Shown here: in pieces, positions 19,448 through 27,272 of the stretch
How the letters are laid out: each line of letters begins with the position of its first letter
Position numbering within the stretch: the stretch's first letter is position 1
From: Pseudomonas tritici
Lineage (GTDB): Bacteria > Pseudomonadota > Gammaproteobacteria > Pseudomonadales > Pseudomonadaceae
Direction: 5' to 3'
Assembly: GCF_014268275.3 (NCBI RefSeq)
Contig: NZ_CP077084.1
Coordinates: forward strand, 1,612,001-1,676,000
DNA length: 64,000 nucleotides
Made by a program: the position numbers and the translations under genes
The notes under the pieces: generated by a model
Seen by the model: only the letters and a program-made list of their open reading frames with translations
Database searches by the model: none
What the model was told of the DNA's origin: nothing

Positions 19448-20950
19448 ATGAGCGACCAACAACTCGACCCGCAAGCCCTGCAACAGGAAGAAAACTCCCT
19501 GATCGCCCTGCGCAAGGAAAAGCTGGCTGCCGAGCGCGCCAAGGGCAATGCCTTCCCGAACGACTTCCGCCGCGAAAACTACTGCGATGCCTTGCAGAAG
19601 CAATACGCGGACAAGACCAAGGAAGAGCTGGCAGAAGCGGCGATCCCGGTCAAGGTGGCAGGTCGCATCATGCTCAACCGTGGCTCGTTCATGGTGATCC
19701 AGGACATGACCGGGCGTATCCAGGTCTACGTCAACCGCAAGACCCTGCCTGAAGACACCCTGGCCTCGGTGAAAACCTGGGACATGGGCGACATCATCGC
19801 CGCCGAAGGCACCCTGGCCCGTTCCGGCAAGGGCGACCTGTACGTTGAAATGACCAGCGTACGCCTGCTGACCAAATCCCTGCGCCCGCTGCCGGACAAG
19901 CACCACGGCCTCACCGACACCGAGCAGCGCTACCGCCAGCGCTATGTTGACCTGATCGTCAACGAAGACGTGCGCCACACCTTCCGCGTGCGTTCGCAAG
20001 TCATCGCGCACATCCGCAGCTTCTTGATGCAGCGTGACTTCCTGGAAGTGGAAACCCCGATGCTGCAAACCATCCCCGGTGGTGCAGCAGCCAAGCCGTT
20101 TGAAACCCACCACAACGCACTGGACCTGGAAATGTTCCTGCGTATCGCGCCTGAGTTGTACCTCAAGCGCCTTGTGGTTGGCGGGTTTGAGAAAGTGTTC
20201 GAGATCAACCGCAACTTCCGTAACGAAGGCGTTTCGACGCGTCACAACCCAGAATTCACCATGTTGGAGTTCTACCAGGCCTACGCCGATTACGAAGACA
20301 ACATGGACCTGACTGAAGAACTGTTCCGCGAACTGGCACAGTTGGTCCTGGGCAGCACTGACGTGCCGTACGGCGACAAGGTGTTCCACTTTGGCGAACC
20401 GTTCGTGCGCCTGTCGGTGTTCGATTCGATCCTCAAGTACAACCCCGAGTTGACCGCTGACGACCTGACCGACATCGACAAGGCCCGCGCCATTGCCAAG
20501 AAAGCCGGCGCCAAAGTGTTGGGCTTCGAAGGCCTGGGCAAATTGCAGGTGATGATTTTCGAAGAGTTGGTGGAGCACAAGCTCGAACAGCCGCACTTCA
20601 TTACCCAGTACCCGTTCGAAGTGTCGCCGCTGGCCCGTCGCAACGATGACAACCCGAACGTCACCGACCGTTTCGAATTGTTCATCGGCGGCCGCGAAAT
20701 CGCCAACGCCTACTCCGAGTTGAACGACGCGGAAGACCAGGCCGAGCGCTTCATGGCCCAGGTGGCTGACAAGGACGCCGGCGACGACGAAGCCATGCAC
20801 TACGATGCCGACTTCGTGCGCGCCCTGGAATACGGCATGCCGCCAACCGCCGGTGAAGGGATCGGCATCGACCGCCTGGTGATGCTGTTGACTAACTCGC
20901 CGTCGATCCGCGATGTGATCTTGTTCCCGCACATGCGGCCACAAGCGTAA
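19448..20950 (+). CDS. lysS: Lysyl-tRNA synthetase (class II)
   Basis: A 500-residue cytoplasmic enzyme that charges tRNA-Lys. The N-terminal OB-fold anticodon-binding domain includes [20 protein letters not shown] (about 73-92). The class II core has motif 1 near [15 protein letters not shown], motif 2 in [20 protein letters not shown] and motif 3 in [12 protein letters not shown] close to the C-terminus. Length and motifs are standard. It follows prfB after 78 bases and ends in a strong terminator. Confidence 0.97.
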   Translation: MSDQQLDPQALQQEENSLIALRKEKLAAERAKGNAFPNDFRRENYCDALQKQYADKTKEELAEAAIPVKVAGRIMLNRGSFMVIQDMTGRIQVYVNRKTLPEDTLASVKTWDMGDIIAAEGTLARSGKGDLYVEMTSVRLLTKSLRPLPDKHHGLTDTEQRYRQRYVDLIVNEDVRHTFRVRSQVIAHIRSFLMQRDFLEVETPMLQTIPGGAAAKPFETHHNALDLEMFLRIAPELYLKRLVVGGFEKVFEINRNFRNEGVSTRHNPEFTMLEFYQAYADYEDNMDLTEELFRELAQLVLGSTDVPYGDKVFHFGEPFVRLSVFDSILKYNPELTADDLTDIDKARAIAKKAGAKVLGFEGLGKLQVMIFEELVEHKLEQPHFITQYPFEVSPLARRNDDNPNVTDRFELFIGGREIANAYSELNDAEDQAERFMAQVADKDAGDDEAMHYDADFVRALEYGMPPTAGEGIGIDRLVMLLTNSPSIRDVILFPHMRPQA

Positions 20951-20966
20951 CCGTAGCGAAATCCAG

Positions 20967-20992
20967 AGCCGCCTTTATAAGGCGGCTTTTTT
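20967..20992 (+). terminator. Terminator after lysS
   Basis: AGCCGCCTT pairs with AAGGCGGCT around a TATA-type loop and is followed by six T residues. Confidence 0.93.
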
Positions 20993-21055
20993 ATGCGGCG
21001 TTTATAAGCGTCAAGCAAACAGCGCCAGGTTTTGATCTATTCAAGGATGTGTGTC

Positions 21056-21772
21056 GTGAACCGCGTAATGGCTCAAGAAGGCGCCGCCGGCATTGCTGCT
21101 GCCGTGGCTGAAAGCGTCCAGTACCAGGGCCGTAAGGCCAGTCGACGGGGCAGTGAGCAACGCAGGCAAGACATTCTCGATGCGGCGATGCGCATCGTGG
21201 TGCGTGATGGCGTAAGGGCCGTGCGCCATCGGGCAGTCGCGGCAGAGGCGGGGGTGCCGTTGTCGGCCACCACCTACTATTTCAAGGATATCGATGACTT
21301 GCTCACCGATACCTTCGCCCAATACGTCGAACGCAGTGCCGCGTTCATGGGCAAGCTGTGGGTGCGTAACGAGGGTCTGCTGCGTGAAATGGTCGCCTAT
21401 GGCGACGGCAGCCCGCAGTCACGCTCGCAACTGGCCGATGATATTGCGCGTTTGACCGCTGACTACGTGTTGCGCCAACTGACCAACCGCCGTGAGCACC
21501 TGATGGCCGAGCAGGCCTTTCGCCAGGAAGCGCTGCTGAACCCGCGGTTGGCTGAGCTGGTGCGTTCCCATCAGCAGATTCTGTTGCAGGGCACAGGGCA
21601 GTTTTTCCAGGTACTGGGCTCCCGCGAGCCGCAACAGGATGCCAAAGTGTTGACGGCGATAATCAGTCGGATGGAATATCAGGGCCTGCTGGGCGGCGCA
21701 GAGCCTCTGACCGGTGAAGAGATGCTTGAAATTCTCAAGCGTTATATGCATTTGGTGTTGGCCTCGGTCTGA
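21056..21772 (+). CDS. TetR-family transcriptional regulator
   Basis: A 238-residue TetR regulator. The N-terminal DNA-binding domain starts near residue 38 (RRQDILDAAMRIVVRDGVR) and the recognition helix lies in AGVPLSATTYYFKDIDDLL. The rest is a helical ligand domain. The GTG at 21056 is chosen because AAGGA lies eight bases upstream; an earlier in-frame ATG at 21032 has no such site. A TetR gene directly after lysS is also found in P. aeruginosa as I recall. The ligand and targets are unknown. The lipoprotein gene 15 bases downstream is probably co-transcribed. Confidence 0.85.
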   Translation: MNRVMAQEGAAGIAAAVAESVQYQGRKASRRGSEQRRQDILDAAMRIVVRDGVRAVRHRAVAAEAGVPLSATTYYFKDIDDLLTDTFAQYVERSAAFMGKLWVRNEGLLREMVAYGDGSPQSRSQLADDIARLTADYVLRQLTNRREHLMAEQAFRQEALLNPRLAELVRSHQQILLQGTGQFFQVLGSREPQQDAKVLTAIISRMEYQGLLGGAEPLTGEEMLEILKRYMHLVLASV

Positions 21773-21787
21773 CACCGGGGGAGTCCA

Positions 21788-22336
21788 ATGAAAACCTGGC
21801 GTGTGGCGGTAATCGCCTTGTCGTTCCTGTTGCTCAGCGGTTGCTTGGTGACGTTCAAGGACCCGCTGCCGGCTCATGAGGCGGCGCCGGATGAATTGCT
21901 GGGCCATTGGACCAGCAGGAATGCCTGGGGCGAACCGCTCAATCTGCAAATCAGCGGTGCTGGTGAGCATCGCTATAAGGCGGTGAGCTACCCTAAAGCC
22001 ACACCGGCCCAGCGCGATGAATACCTGTTTACGGTTTCGCGTCATGGCAGCCGCTGGTACCTGTCGGCACCGTTGCCGGCCAAGTTCGGAGGGCATTACT
22101 TCCTGGCAGGATTCGAGTTCGACGATAAGCACGAATTGGTGGTCTATAACCTCGATCTGGAACAGATTCACCAGGCCATCGGGCAACAGGTGCTGCACGG
22201 CGACACCGTGGAAACCGTCGAAGGCGATGGGGTATTGGTCGACAGCCCCATGGACCAAGTGTTTGCCTACCTGGATGACCCGGCCAACGCCGATGTATTC
22301 GTGGAAGCCGTGCGCTACCAGCGCACGGGCAAATAA
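21788..22336 (+). CDS. Conserved lipoprotein of unknown function
   Basis: A 182-residue secreted lipoprotein. The signal sequence VIALSFLLLSGC has a good lipobox (LLSGC, Cys19). The mature part (LGHWTSRNAWGEPLNLQISG) suggests a small beta-rich domain, but I recognise no family. The residue after the lipid-bearing Cys is Leu, so outer-membrane sorting is expected. It lies between the TetR gene and the QEGLA gene with short gaps, and probably belongs to one transcript with them. Confidence 0.75.
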   Translation: MKTWRVAVIALSFLLLSGCLVTFKDPLPAHEAAPDELLGHWTSRNAWGEPLNLQISGAGEHRYKAVSYPKATPAQRDEYLFTVSRHGSRWYLSAPLPAKFGGHYFLAGFEFDDKHELVVYNLDLEQIHQAIGQQVLHGDTVETVEGDGVLVDSPMDQVFAYLDDPANADVFVEAVRYQRTGK

Positions 22337-22357
22337 CGTTTAAAGAGGAAGCACCGG

Positions 22358-23635
22358 GTGGACGATTACCAGCAGACGATACGCACCTTGTCTGATCGCA
22401 TTGTGCTGGCGCAGACACCGATTCGCGTCCTCGACGCCGTGAAGTGGGACGACAACATTCGCCAGGGATTCTTCAAGGCCAAGGGCAAGGAAATGCCCGC
22501 GGTGGACCGCGACTACTACCGGAACCGACCGCTGTCGTTTGATTCCAGCGCGGTAAAGCTGGAGTTCCAGAACATCGAGCGCGACATTACCCGTCGCCTC
22601 GGCCAGTTCAGCCCCGTGGGGCAGATCATGCGCCGCATGTGCCGGGAATATCGCATGGTGGTGCGCATGCTCGAAGCGCGCGGTACCGAGGATTTCGGCC
22701 TGATATCCCAGGAACTGTACGGCGCCGCCTCCGATGCGTTCCACGCTGGCGACCCGACCCTGGCGGACCTGGGCCTGATGCTTTCTGACTATCTGAACAA
22801 CATCGACGGCCGTGGCGATTTGAAGGATGAAGCCAAGACCCTCACCGCCAAGGACGCCGTGGCGCTGCTGCAAACACGCCTGAACAAGGTATTTGGCGAG
22901 GCCGAAGAGACTATCCGCGTGTTCGAGTCCGACGGTATTGTCGCCGACGCCGCGGCGGGCGCCGACTACATCAAGATCCGCGCCGACGCGATGTTCAATG
23001 ACCGCGACGTGCGCGCCTTGGAAGTGCATGAAGGCCTGGTGCATGTTGGCACCACGCTAAACGGGCAGAACCAACCGATCTGCACATTCCTGTCCAAGGG
23101 CCCGCCGTCCTCCACCGTGACCCAGGAAGGCCTGGCGATCCTGATGGAAATCATCACCTTTGCCTCCTACCCGAGCCGCCTGCGCAAACTGACCAACCGC
23201 ACCCGTGCCATCCACATGGTGGAGGAGGGCGCCGACTTCCTGCAGGTGTTTGAGTTCTTCCGCGAGCAAGGCTTTGAGATGGGCGAAAGCTATGGCAACG
23301 CCAGTCGCGTATTCCGTGGCTCGGTGCCGAACGGTCTGCCGTTTACCAAGGATCTGTCCTACCTCAAGGGCTTTATCATGGTCTACAACTACATTCAGCT
23401 CGCCGTGCGTAAAGGCAAGCTGGAGCAAGTGCCGCTGCTGTTCTGCGGCAAGACCACCCTGGAAGACATGCGCACCCTGCGTCAGCTGGTTGACGAAGGC
23501 CTGGTGGTGCCGCCCAAGTACTTGCCGGAGCAGTTCCGCGATATGAACGCGCTGGCGGCGTGGATGTGCTTCTCCAACTTCCTCAACCACTTGAGCCTGG
23601 ATCGGATCGAGGCAGATTATTCGAATATCCTTTGA
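22358..23635 (+). CDS. QEGLA-motif family protein (DUF1704-type)
   Basis: A 425-residue member of the family named for its QEGLA motif, found here in VTQEGLAILMEI (about residues 256-267). In other bacteria members are annotated as flavohemoglobin-expression modulators or tyrosine/MATCAP-like metallopeptidases. The nearby EVHEGLVHVGTTLNG segment supplies an HExxH-like arrangement (H-E-G-L-V-H), consistent with a zinc-peptidase-like core. The start is GTG at 22358 with AGAGGAA eight bases upstream. A function in Pseudomonas is not known to me. Confidence 0.78.
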   Translation: MDDYQQTIRTLSDRIVLAQTPIRVLDAVKWDDNIRQGFFKAKGKEMPAVDRDYYRNRPLSFDSSAVKLEFQNIERDITRRLGQFSPVGQIMRRMCREYRMVVRMLEARGTEDFGLISQELYGAASDAFHAGDPTLADLGLMLSDYLNNIDGRGDLKDEAKTLTAKDAVALLQTRLNKVFGEAEETIRVFESDGIVADAAAGADYIKIRADAMFNDRDVRALEVHEGLVHVGTTLNGQNQPICTFLSKGPPSSTVTQEGLAILMEIITFASYPSRLRKLTNRTRAIHMVEEGADFLQVFEFFREQGFEMGESYGNASRVFRGSVPNGLPFTKDLSYLKGFIMVYNYIQLAVRKGKLEQVPLLFCGKTTLEDMRTLRQLVDEGLVVPPKYLPEQFRDMNALAAWMCFSNFLNHLSLDRIEADYSNIL

Positions 23636-23653
23636 GGAAACCGGATCAAACAG

Positions 23654-23680
23654 GTGGGAGCAGGCGAACCAGCTCCCACA
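23654..23680. repeat. Degenerate REP element
   Basis: GTGGGAGC and GCTCCCAC-like arms around a short CAGGCGAACCA core form one decayed REP hairpin between the QEGLA gene and the hydrolase gene. Confidence 0.65.
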
Positions 23681-23736
23681 TTTGATCTCATTTGTTTTTG
23701 AGAAATGAGTACAACCTTCCAGCGAGGCTTCAACGG

Positions 23737-24642
23737 ATGAGAATCCTCGGCATTTTGTGCCTGCTACTCACTTTGAACGGCTGCAGCTCCCTGCTGTTCT
23801 ACCCCGAGCCCGGCCTGCCGTTCACGCCGGAAAAAGCCCGCCTGCAATACCGCGACGTCACCTTGACCACCGCCGATGGCGTGAAGCTTCGCGCCTGGTG
23901 GCTACCGGCCAAGCCCGGCGTGCCCCTTAAGGGCACGGTGCTGCACTTGCACGGCAACGGCGGCAACCTCGCCTGGCACCTGGGCGGCAGTTGGTGGTTG
24001 CCTGAGCAGGGTTACCAAGTACTGCTGCTGGACTATCGCGGTTATGGGCTGTCGGAAGGCAAGCCATCATTACCCGCGGTCTATCAGGATGTTGATGCGG
24101 CGTTCAGCTGGATCGACAAGGCGCCCGAAACCCAGGGCCAGCCGCTGATCGTTCTGGGCCAAAGCCTGGGTGGCGCGCTGGCGGTGCACTACCTGGCAGC
24201 CCATCCGGAACGTCAATCCCGGCTCAAGGCGCTGGTGCTGGACGGCGTGCCCGCCAGTTATCGTGACGTAGGACAATTCGCCCTCAGTACTTCCTGGTTA
24301 ACATGGCCGTTTCAAGTGCCCCTGTCCTGGCTGGTACCGGACGCCGACAGTGCGATCCGCGCCATGCCTCAGCTGACGGGTGTGCCGAAACTGTTGTTCC
24401 ACAGTCTGGATGACCCCATTGTGCCAGTGGCCAATGGCATCCGCCTGTACCAGGCCGCGCCGCCGCCAAGGGTGCTGCAGTTGACCCGGGGCGGCCATGT
24501 GCAAACCTTTGCCGACAAGACCTGGCAAACCGTGATGCTGCGCTATCTGGACGACCCGCAACACTTCAACGGCCTACGTCGCCTGGGCGAAATTCCGAAC
24601 TATCCCACTCGAAAAGTTGATTCATCAGAGAGCCCGCAATGA
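23737..24642 (+). CDS. Alpha/beta hydrolase lipoprotein
   Basis: A 301-residue exported hydrolase. The start at 23737 (GAGG nine bases upstream) gives a lipoprotein signal MRILGILCLLLTLNGC with lipobox LNGC. The oxyanion-hole region is VLHLHGNGGNLAWH and the nucleophile elbow is VLGQSLGGALAVH. An acid appears in HSLDDPIVP and the histidine in RGGHVQTF, so the triad is complete. Related proteins are annotated as alpha/beta hydrolases of the BEM46/YfhR type with no proven substrate. Its end overlaps the next gene by four bases (ATGA). Confidence 0.82.
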   Translation: MRILGILCLLLTLNGCSSLLFYPEPGLPFTPEKARLQYRDVTLTTADGVKLRAWWLPAKPGVPLKGTVLHLHGNGGNLAWHLGGSWWLPEQGYQVLLLDYRGYGLSEGKPSLPAVYQDVDAAFSWIDKAPETQGQPLIVLGQSLGGALAVHYLAAHPERQSRLKALVLDGVPASYRDVGQFALSTSWLTWPFQVPLSWLVPDADSAIRAMPQLTGVPKLLFHSLDDPIVPVANGIRLYQAAPPPRVLQLTRGGHVQTFADKTWQTVMLRYLDDPQHFNGLRRLGEIPNYPTRKVDSSESPQ

Positions 24643-24965
24643 GCGAAGAACGCAATATGATCCCGCTGATCCTCACCGGTATTGGCACTATCATCGGTAC
24701 CGTCGGTTGCCTGTGGTTCTACGGTTACCTGCACTTTGCCAAACCCGAAGATGCATTGCTGCTCAGCGATTTCACCCTGCTCAAGACCGTGCCCGGCGAG
24801 GACTACAAGATCTCCCTGACCCCGGCCGCGCAAGTGGCGCAATGCGTGGATGGCGTGCTGGTGATGTTCGACACCGAGCAGAAAGGCCTCAGCGGTGTGC
24901 TGGTGAACAACAAGAAGCAGGCCGTGCGATGCATGGGGCAAGAAACCCCGCAATTGCAGGAGTGA
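24639..24965 (+). CDS. Small membrane-anchored conserved protein
   Basis: A 108-residue protein with one N-terminal transmembrane helix (IPLILTGIGTIIGTVGCLWF, about 8-27) and a soluble C-terminal domain containing two cysteines (AQCVDG, VRCMGQ) that could pair in the periplasm. Translation is coupled to the hydrolase by an ATGA overlap. I recognise no family. It is the last gene of the collinear run before the accessory segment at 25.0-25.9 kb. Confidence 0.7.
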   Translation: MSEERNMIPLILTGIGTIIGTVGCLWFYGYLHFAKPEDALLLSDFTLLKTVPGEDYKISLTPAAQVAQCVDGVLVMFDTEQKGLSGVLVNNKKQAVRCMGQETPQLQE

Positions 24966-25045
24966 ACGCTGTTTTCAGCGCTGTGGGAAAGCTCCGTTTT
25001 GCGTACCGTTTAATGATTTAACGCCTGTCAGGCGTTCAGCCGGCC

Positions 25046-25073
25046 GGAACCAGCCTGGCGCGCTCACCACAGA
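25046..25073 (+). promoter_or_regulatory. hrp box 1: predicted HrpL-dependent promoter
   Basis: GGAACC (25046-25051), a 15-base spacer and CCACAGA (25067-25073) match the hrp-box consensus GGAACC-N15/16-CCACNNA at every fixed position. HrpL (RspL in P. fluorescens) is the extracytoplasmic-function sigma factor of Hrp1-type type III secretion regulons. The box points to the 110-residue harpin-like ORF starting 61 bases later. Confidence 0.75.
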
Positions 25074-25075
25074 TT

Positions 25076-25112
25076 ATGGGCTGATTGGCGATGCTGATCG
25101 GCCCATTTTTTT
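25076..25112 (+). terminator. Strong terminator hairpin overlapping the HrpL start region
   Basis: ATGGGCTGATT (25076-25086) pairs with GATCGGCCCAT (25096-25106) with two G-U pairs, a nine-base loop and a seven-T tract. It would end transcription of the upstream operon. It begins only two bases after hrp box 1, so a transcript from that box would start within its 5' arm. Confidence 0.85.
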
Positions 25113-25134
25113 CATTAGTCTGGAGTGAGCATAT

Positions 25135-25467
25135 ATGGCGGGTATAAACGGAGTGTCGGGCGTAGGGAGCATGGGCGCTGGTGCCAATGTAGGGGGCGCC
25201 CAATCAAACCAAGGCCTCGATCAGCAGATCCGAGACGTTCAAAATAAAATCAAAGAAATGCAGGCACAAGGTGCTAAAGGCGGTCAGGGTAGCGAGGGCG
25301 GAGCTGGCCTCGACGAACTGATGAAACTGCTGGAGAAGCTGCTGGCACAGAAGTCTCAGGGTGCACAGGGCGCGCAAGGCGATCAAGGCGCACAAGAGGG
25401 TCAGGCTGGCAGTCAGGGCCAAATCCAAATGCCGGAGACACAGGGCTCAGGCAAGGTCGGCGGGTAA
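25135..25467 (+). CDS. Small harpin-like, collagen-like Gly/Gln-rich protein
   Basis: A 110-residue protein that I cannot place in a named family. Composition is extreme: rich in Gly, Gln and Ala, with no Cys, Trp, Tyr, Phe or His. Residues 1-26 are a Gly/Ser-rich flexible head. Residues 27-45 (GLDQQIRDVQNKIKEMQAQ) and 58-73 (GLDELMKLLEKLLAQK) are amphipathic helices. Residues 76-96 are GxQ collagen-like triplets. No Sec signal is present. This layout matches small type III harpins such as Xanthomonas Hpa1 in general design, and a perfect hrp box lies upstream, so a type III-secreted helper protein is the leading idea. GGAG lies nine bases before the ATG. A terminator follows. Confidence 0.7.
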   Translation: MAGINGVSGVGSMGAGANVGGAQSNQGLDQQIRDVQNKIKEMQAQGAKGGQGSEGGAGLDELMKLLEKLLAQKSQGAQGAQGDQGAQEGQAGSQGQIQMPETQGSGKVGG

Positions 25468-25481
25468 TTCTCGCTCCCTCA

Positions 25482-25508
25482 AAAAACCGCCTCTATTGGG
25501 CGGTTTTT
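25482..25508 (+). terminator. Terminator after the harpin-like gene
   Basis: AAAAACCGCC pairs with GGCGGTTTTT across a seven-base loop. The A-run and T-run on both sides make it work in either direction. It makes the harpin-like gene a single-gene unit. Confidence 0.9.
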
Positions 25509-25608
25509 CATGTTGAGTTAGACCGACAATCCGCAACGGAGCAGGCGGTGTGACGCGTGGCACACGCAAGTCACGTAGCGGCATGGGACATTCGCAGAGG
25601 AAATGTCT

Positions 25609-25637
25609 GGAACCGTTTCGGCTCAAGCTCCCACATA
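25609..25637 (+). promoter_or_regulatory. hrp box 2: predicted HrpL-dependent promoter
   Basis: GGAACC (25609-25614), a 16-base spacer and CCACATA (25631-25637) again match the hrp box at all fixed positions, on the same strand as box 1 and 33 bases before the ATG at 25670. Caution: the downstream half sits in AGCTCCCACAT, which is also the end of the local REP sequence, so this half could be a REP remnant. Confidence 0.6.
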
Positions 25638-25669
25638 AAAAGGTGCAACCTACTCAGATTGGGTCGAGG

Positions 25670-25864
25670 ATGAAAATACATATTCCTGTATTGGAAAACA
25701 TGTTGGCCATGGCAAGACAGCATGTGGCGCTGGAACAGGAAGCTGCTCGCAGGTACAAGCGCGATCAACGGATGGATGAACCGGCCAGCGCAAAGATTGA
25801 ACTGCCAGCCGAGGATACGAATCGCACCATTCAGTTTGACGAGCCGAAAAAAAACCCACCGTGA
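25670..25864 (+). CDS. Small protein downstream of hrp box 2, unrecognised
   Basis: A 64-residue polypeptide starting MKIHIPVLENML. It has one probable amphipathic helix rich in Ala, Arg, Gln and Glu (about 10-35) and an acidic then Lys/Pro-rich tail ending KKNPP. I recognise no family. The frame is open back to a GTG at 25550, but a transcript starting just after hrp box 2 (around 25645) would not include that part, so the ATG at 25670 is preferred; internal ATGs at 25700 and 25709 are alternatives. No convincing ribosome-binding site precedes 25670. The stop codon lies in the loop of the terminator. Being HrpL-controlled, it could be a secreted protein, a small chaperone or a non-coding transcript. 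Confidence 0.5.
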   Translation: MKIHIPVLENMLAMARQHVALEQEAARRYKRDQRMDEPASAKIELPAEDTNRTIQFDEPKKNPP

Positions 25865-25877
25865 GGTGGGTTTTTTT
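25847..25877. terminator. Bidirectional terminator between the hrp-box ORF and lptF
   Basis: AAAACCCACC pairs with GGTGGGTTTT around GTGA, with an A-run on the left and a T-run on the right. It serves the plus-strand small gene and the minus-strand lptF-like gene. Confidence 0.9.
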
Positions 25878-25893
25878 ATGCGGCGCCAATCAA

Positions 25894-26679
25894 TCAGTTA
25901 GCAACGGAAGACCGTGGCTTGACCGGTTGGTTGTCGTTGGAGATGGTCACTTCAACGCGGCGGTTCATGGCACGGCCCGACACGCTGGTGTTGTCGGCAA
26001 CCGGGTATTCCTTGCCATAGCCTTGAGTCACGATGCGCGAGATGTCCACGCCTTGCTGAGCCAGTGCGCGTTGCACGGAGGCTGCACGGCGCTCCGACAG
26101 GCTCTGGTTGTACGAGTCGGAACCGGTGCTGTCGGTGTAGCCTTCGACGATCACCTTACGGTCCGGGTTGTCGCGCAGGAACTGAGCCAGCTTGGTGATG
26201 TTAACCAGGCCGCTGGATTTCAGATCAGATTTGTTGGTGGCGAACAGCACGTCACCGAAGGTCACCAGGGTGCCGCGATCGGTCTGCTTGGCGTTCAAGC
26301 TGTCTTGCAGCTGCTTGATCTGCGCATCACGAGCATCCAGCAAAGCGCGAGCGCGTTCGTCGCCGGCGTTTTTCAGCTTGGCTTCGGATTCGCGCAGCAC
26401 GATGGTGTCTTTGGCCACTTCAACACGCTGGTTGGTCAGGTAGGCCAGTTGGTCGACTTTCTTCTGGTCTTCGTTGTCGCGGTAAGCCTTGTCAGCCTTG
26501 TCCAGCCATTCGCTGGCGTCCTTGGTTTCCAGCGCCGCGAGCTTGGTCGCTTGCGGGTTGGTTTGCAGGGACGAGAAGTTGGTCCGTGCATTTTCCAGGT
26601 TCGCGTTCGGCGGAGTGGAGCAAGCCGCCAGTGCAACGCTCATCGCCAGCAGGGCAGGGATCATCAATTGTTTACGCAT
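25894..26679 (-). CDS. lptF: OmpA-family outer-membrane lipoprotein, LptF-like
   Basis: A 261-residue lipoprotein. The signal peptide ends in a lipobox (VALAACSTPP, Cys20). A helical, charged middle region (about 25-135) precedes the C-terminal OmpA peptidoglycan-binding domain, with VIVEGYTDSTGSDSYNQSLS and the late RRVEVTIS. It ties the outer membrane to the cell wall. P. aeruginosa LptF has the same design and is induced by envelope stress through AlgU. A second lipoprotein gene lies 55 bases upstream on the same strand and is probably co-transcribed. Confidence 0.85.
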   Translation of the reverse strand: MRKQLMIPALLAMSVALAACSTPPNANLENARTNFSSLQTNPQATKLAALETKDASEWLDKADKAYRDNEDQKKVDQLAYLTNQRVEVAKDTIVLRESEAKLKNAGDERARALLDARDAQIKQLQDSLNAKQTDRGTLVTFGDVLFATNKSDLKSSGLVNITKLAQFLRDNPDRKVIVEGYTDSTGSDSYNQSLSERRAASVQRALAQQGVDISRIVTQGYGKEYPVADNTSVSGRAMNRRVEVTISNDNQPVKPRSSVAN

Positions 26680-26734
26680 AGTCGTGTCGTCCTTTCAATT
26701 CTTTATCGGGTGCGATTCGGTCACAGGAAGCGTC

Positions 26735-27160
26735 TTACTTCTGCTGGATAGCAGCCGGGCGCATGCCTTCCTTACGCAACTCATCAACAGCCTTCTGGGA
26801 ATCCTTCACAGCCTGTTCAGCCTTGGCAGCCTGGGATTTGCGCTCTGCAACGCGAGCGTCCCACTCGGCTTGTTCGGCCAGGCGACGGGCTTCGTCGTAA
26901 TTTTTGTCGTGCATGGCAATCTCAGCTTGCTTGAGCTTGTCCTGGGCCGACTTCATTTCTACAGCCGCGTACTCGGTGCCGCCGGCGCTGACAGCGCTGT
27001 TCACCGCAGACTGGGTGACCGCATATTGCTCGGTCGGAGGGTTGCCGGCGCAGCCAGCCAAAACGAAGCTGGTGCCGATTGCCAGCGCGGCCAACTTGAG
27101 CCCGCGCAGAGGGTTAAACGAGGATTTGGCAGTGCTGGTCTTCATCGTCTTCAACTCCAT
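26735..27160 (-). CDS. DUF4398-type coiled-coil lipoprotein, partner of LptF
   Basis: A 141-residue lipoprotein. From the ATG at 27160 (AGGAG seven bases upstream) the signal LAALAIGTSFVLAGCAGNPP has lipobox LAGC. The rest is alpha-helical and charged (AQDKLKQAEIAMHDKNYDEA), suggesting a coiled coil. A longer frame from 27190 lacks a ribosome-binding site. It precedes the lptF-like gene in one operon, as in P. aeruginosa. The role is probably structural in the envelope, with no enzyme motif visible. Confidence 0.8.
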   Translation of the reverse strand: MELKTMKTSTAKSSFNPLRGLKLAALAIGTSFVLAGCAGNPPTEQYAVTQSAVNSAVSAGGTEYAAVEMKSAQDKLKQAEIAMHDKNYDEARRLAEQAEWDARVAERKSQAAKAEQAVKDSQKAVDELRKEGMRPAAIQQK

Positions 27161-27272
27161 TAGATAACTCCTAATAACATCAAAATCCATCTCAGGTGGT
27201 CAGCGGCGGCGGACTAGCTTTAAAGCTGCGGACGCCTATTCAAACGGCTGTTCCAAGTGATGGCTTACTCGG

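Noticed and set aside
25602..25637. 11-codon ORF MSGTVSAQAPT with a good upstream AGAGG
   Set aside because: It overlaps hrp box 2 itself, so it would not be in the HrpL transcript; too short to support.
25550..25669. 40-codon upstream extension of the small ORF at 25670
   Set aside because: It begins upstream of hrp box 2 and so would be outside the predicted transcript. Its composition is unlike the rest.
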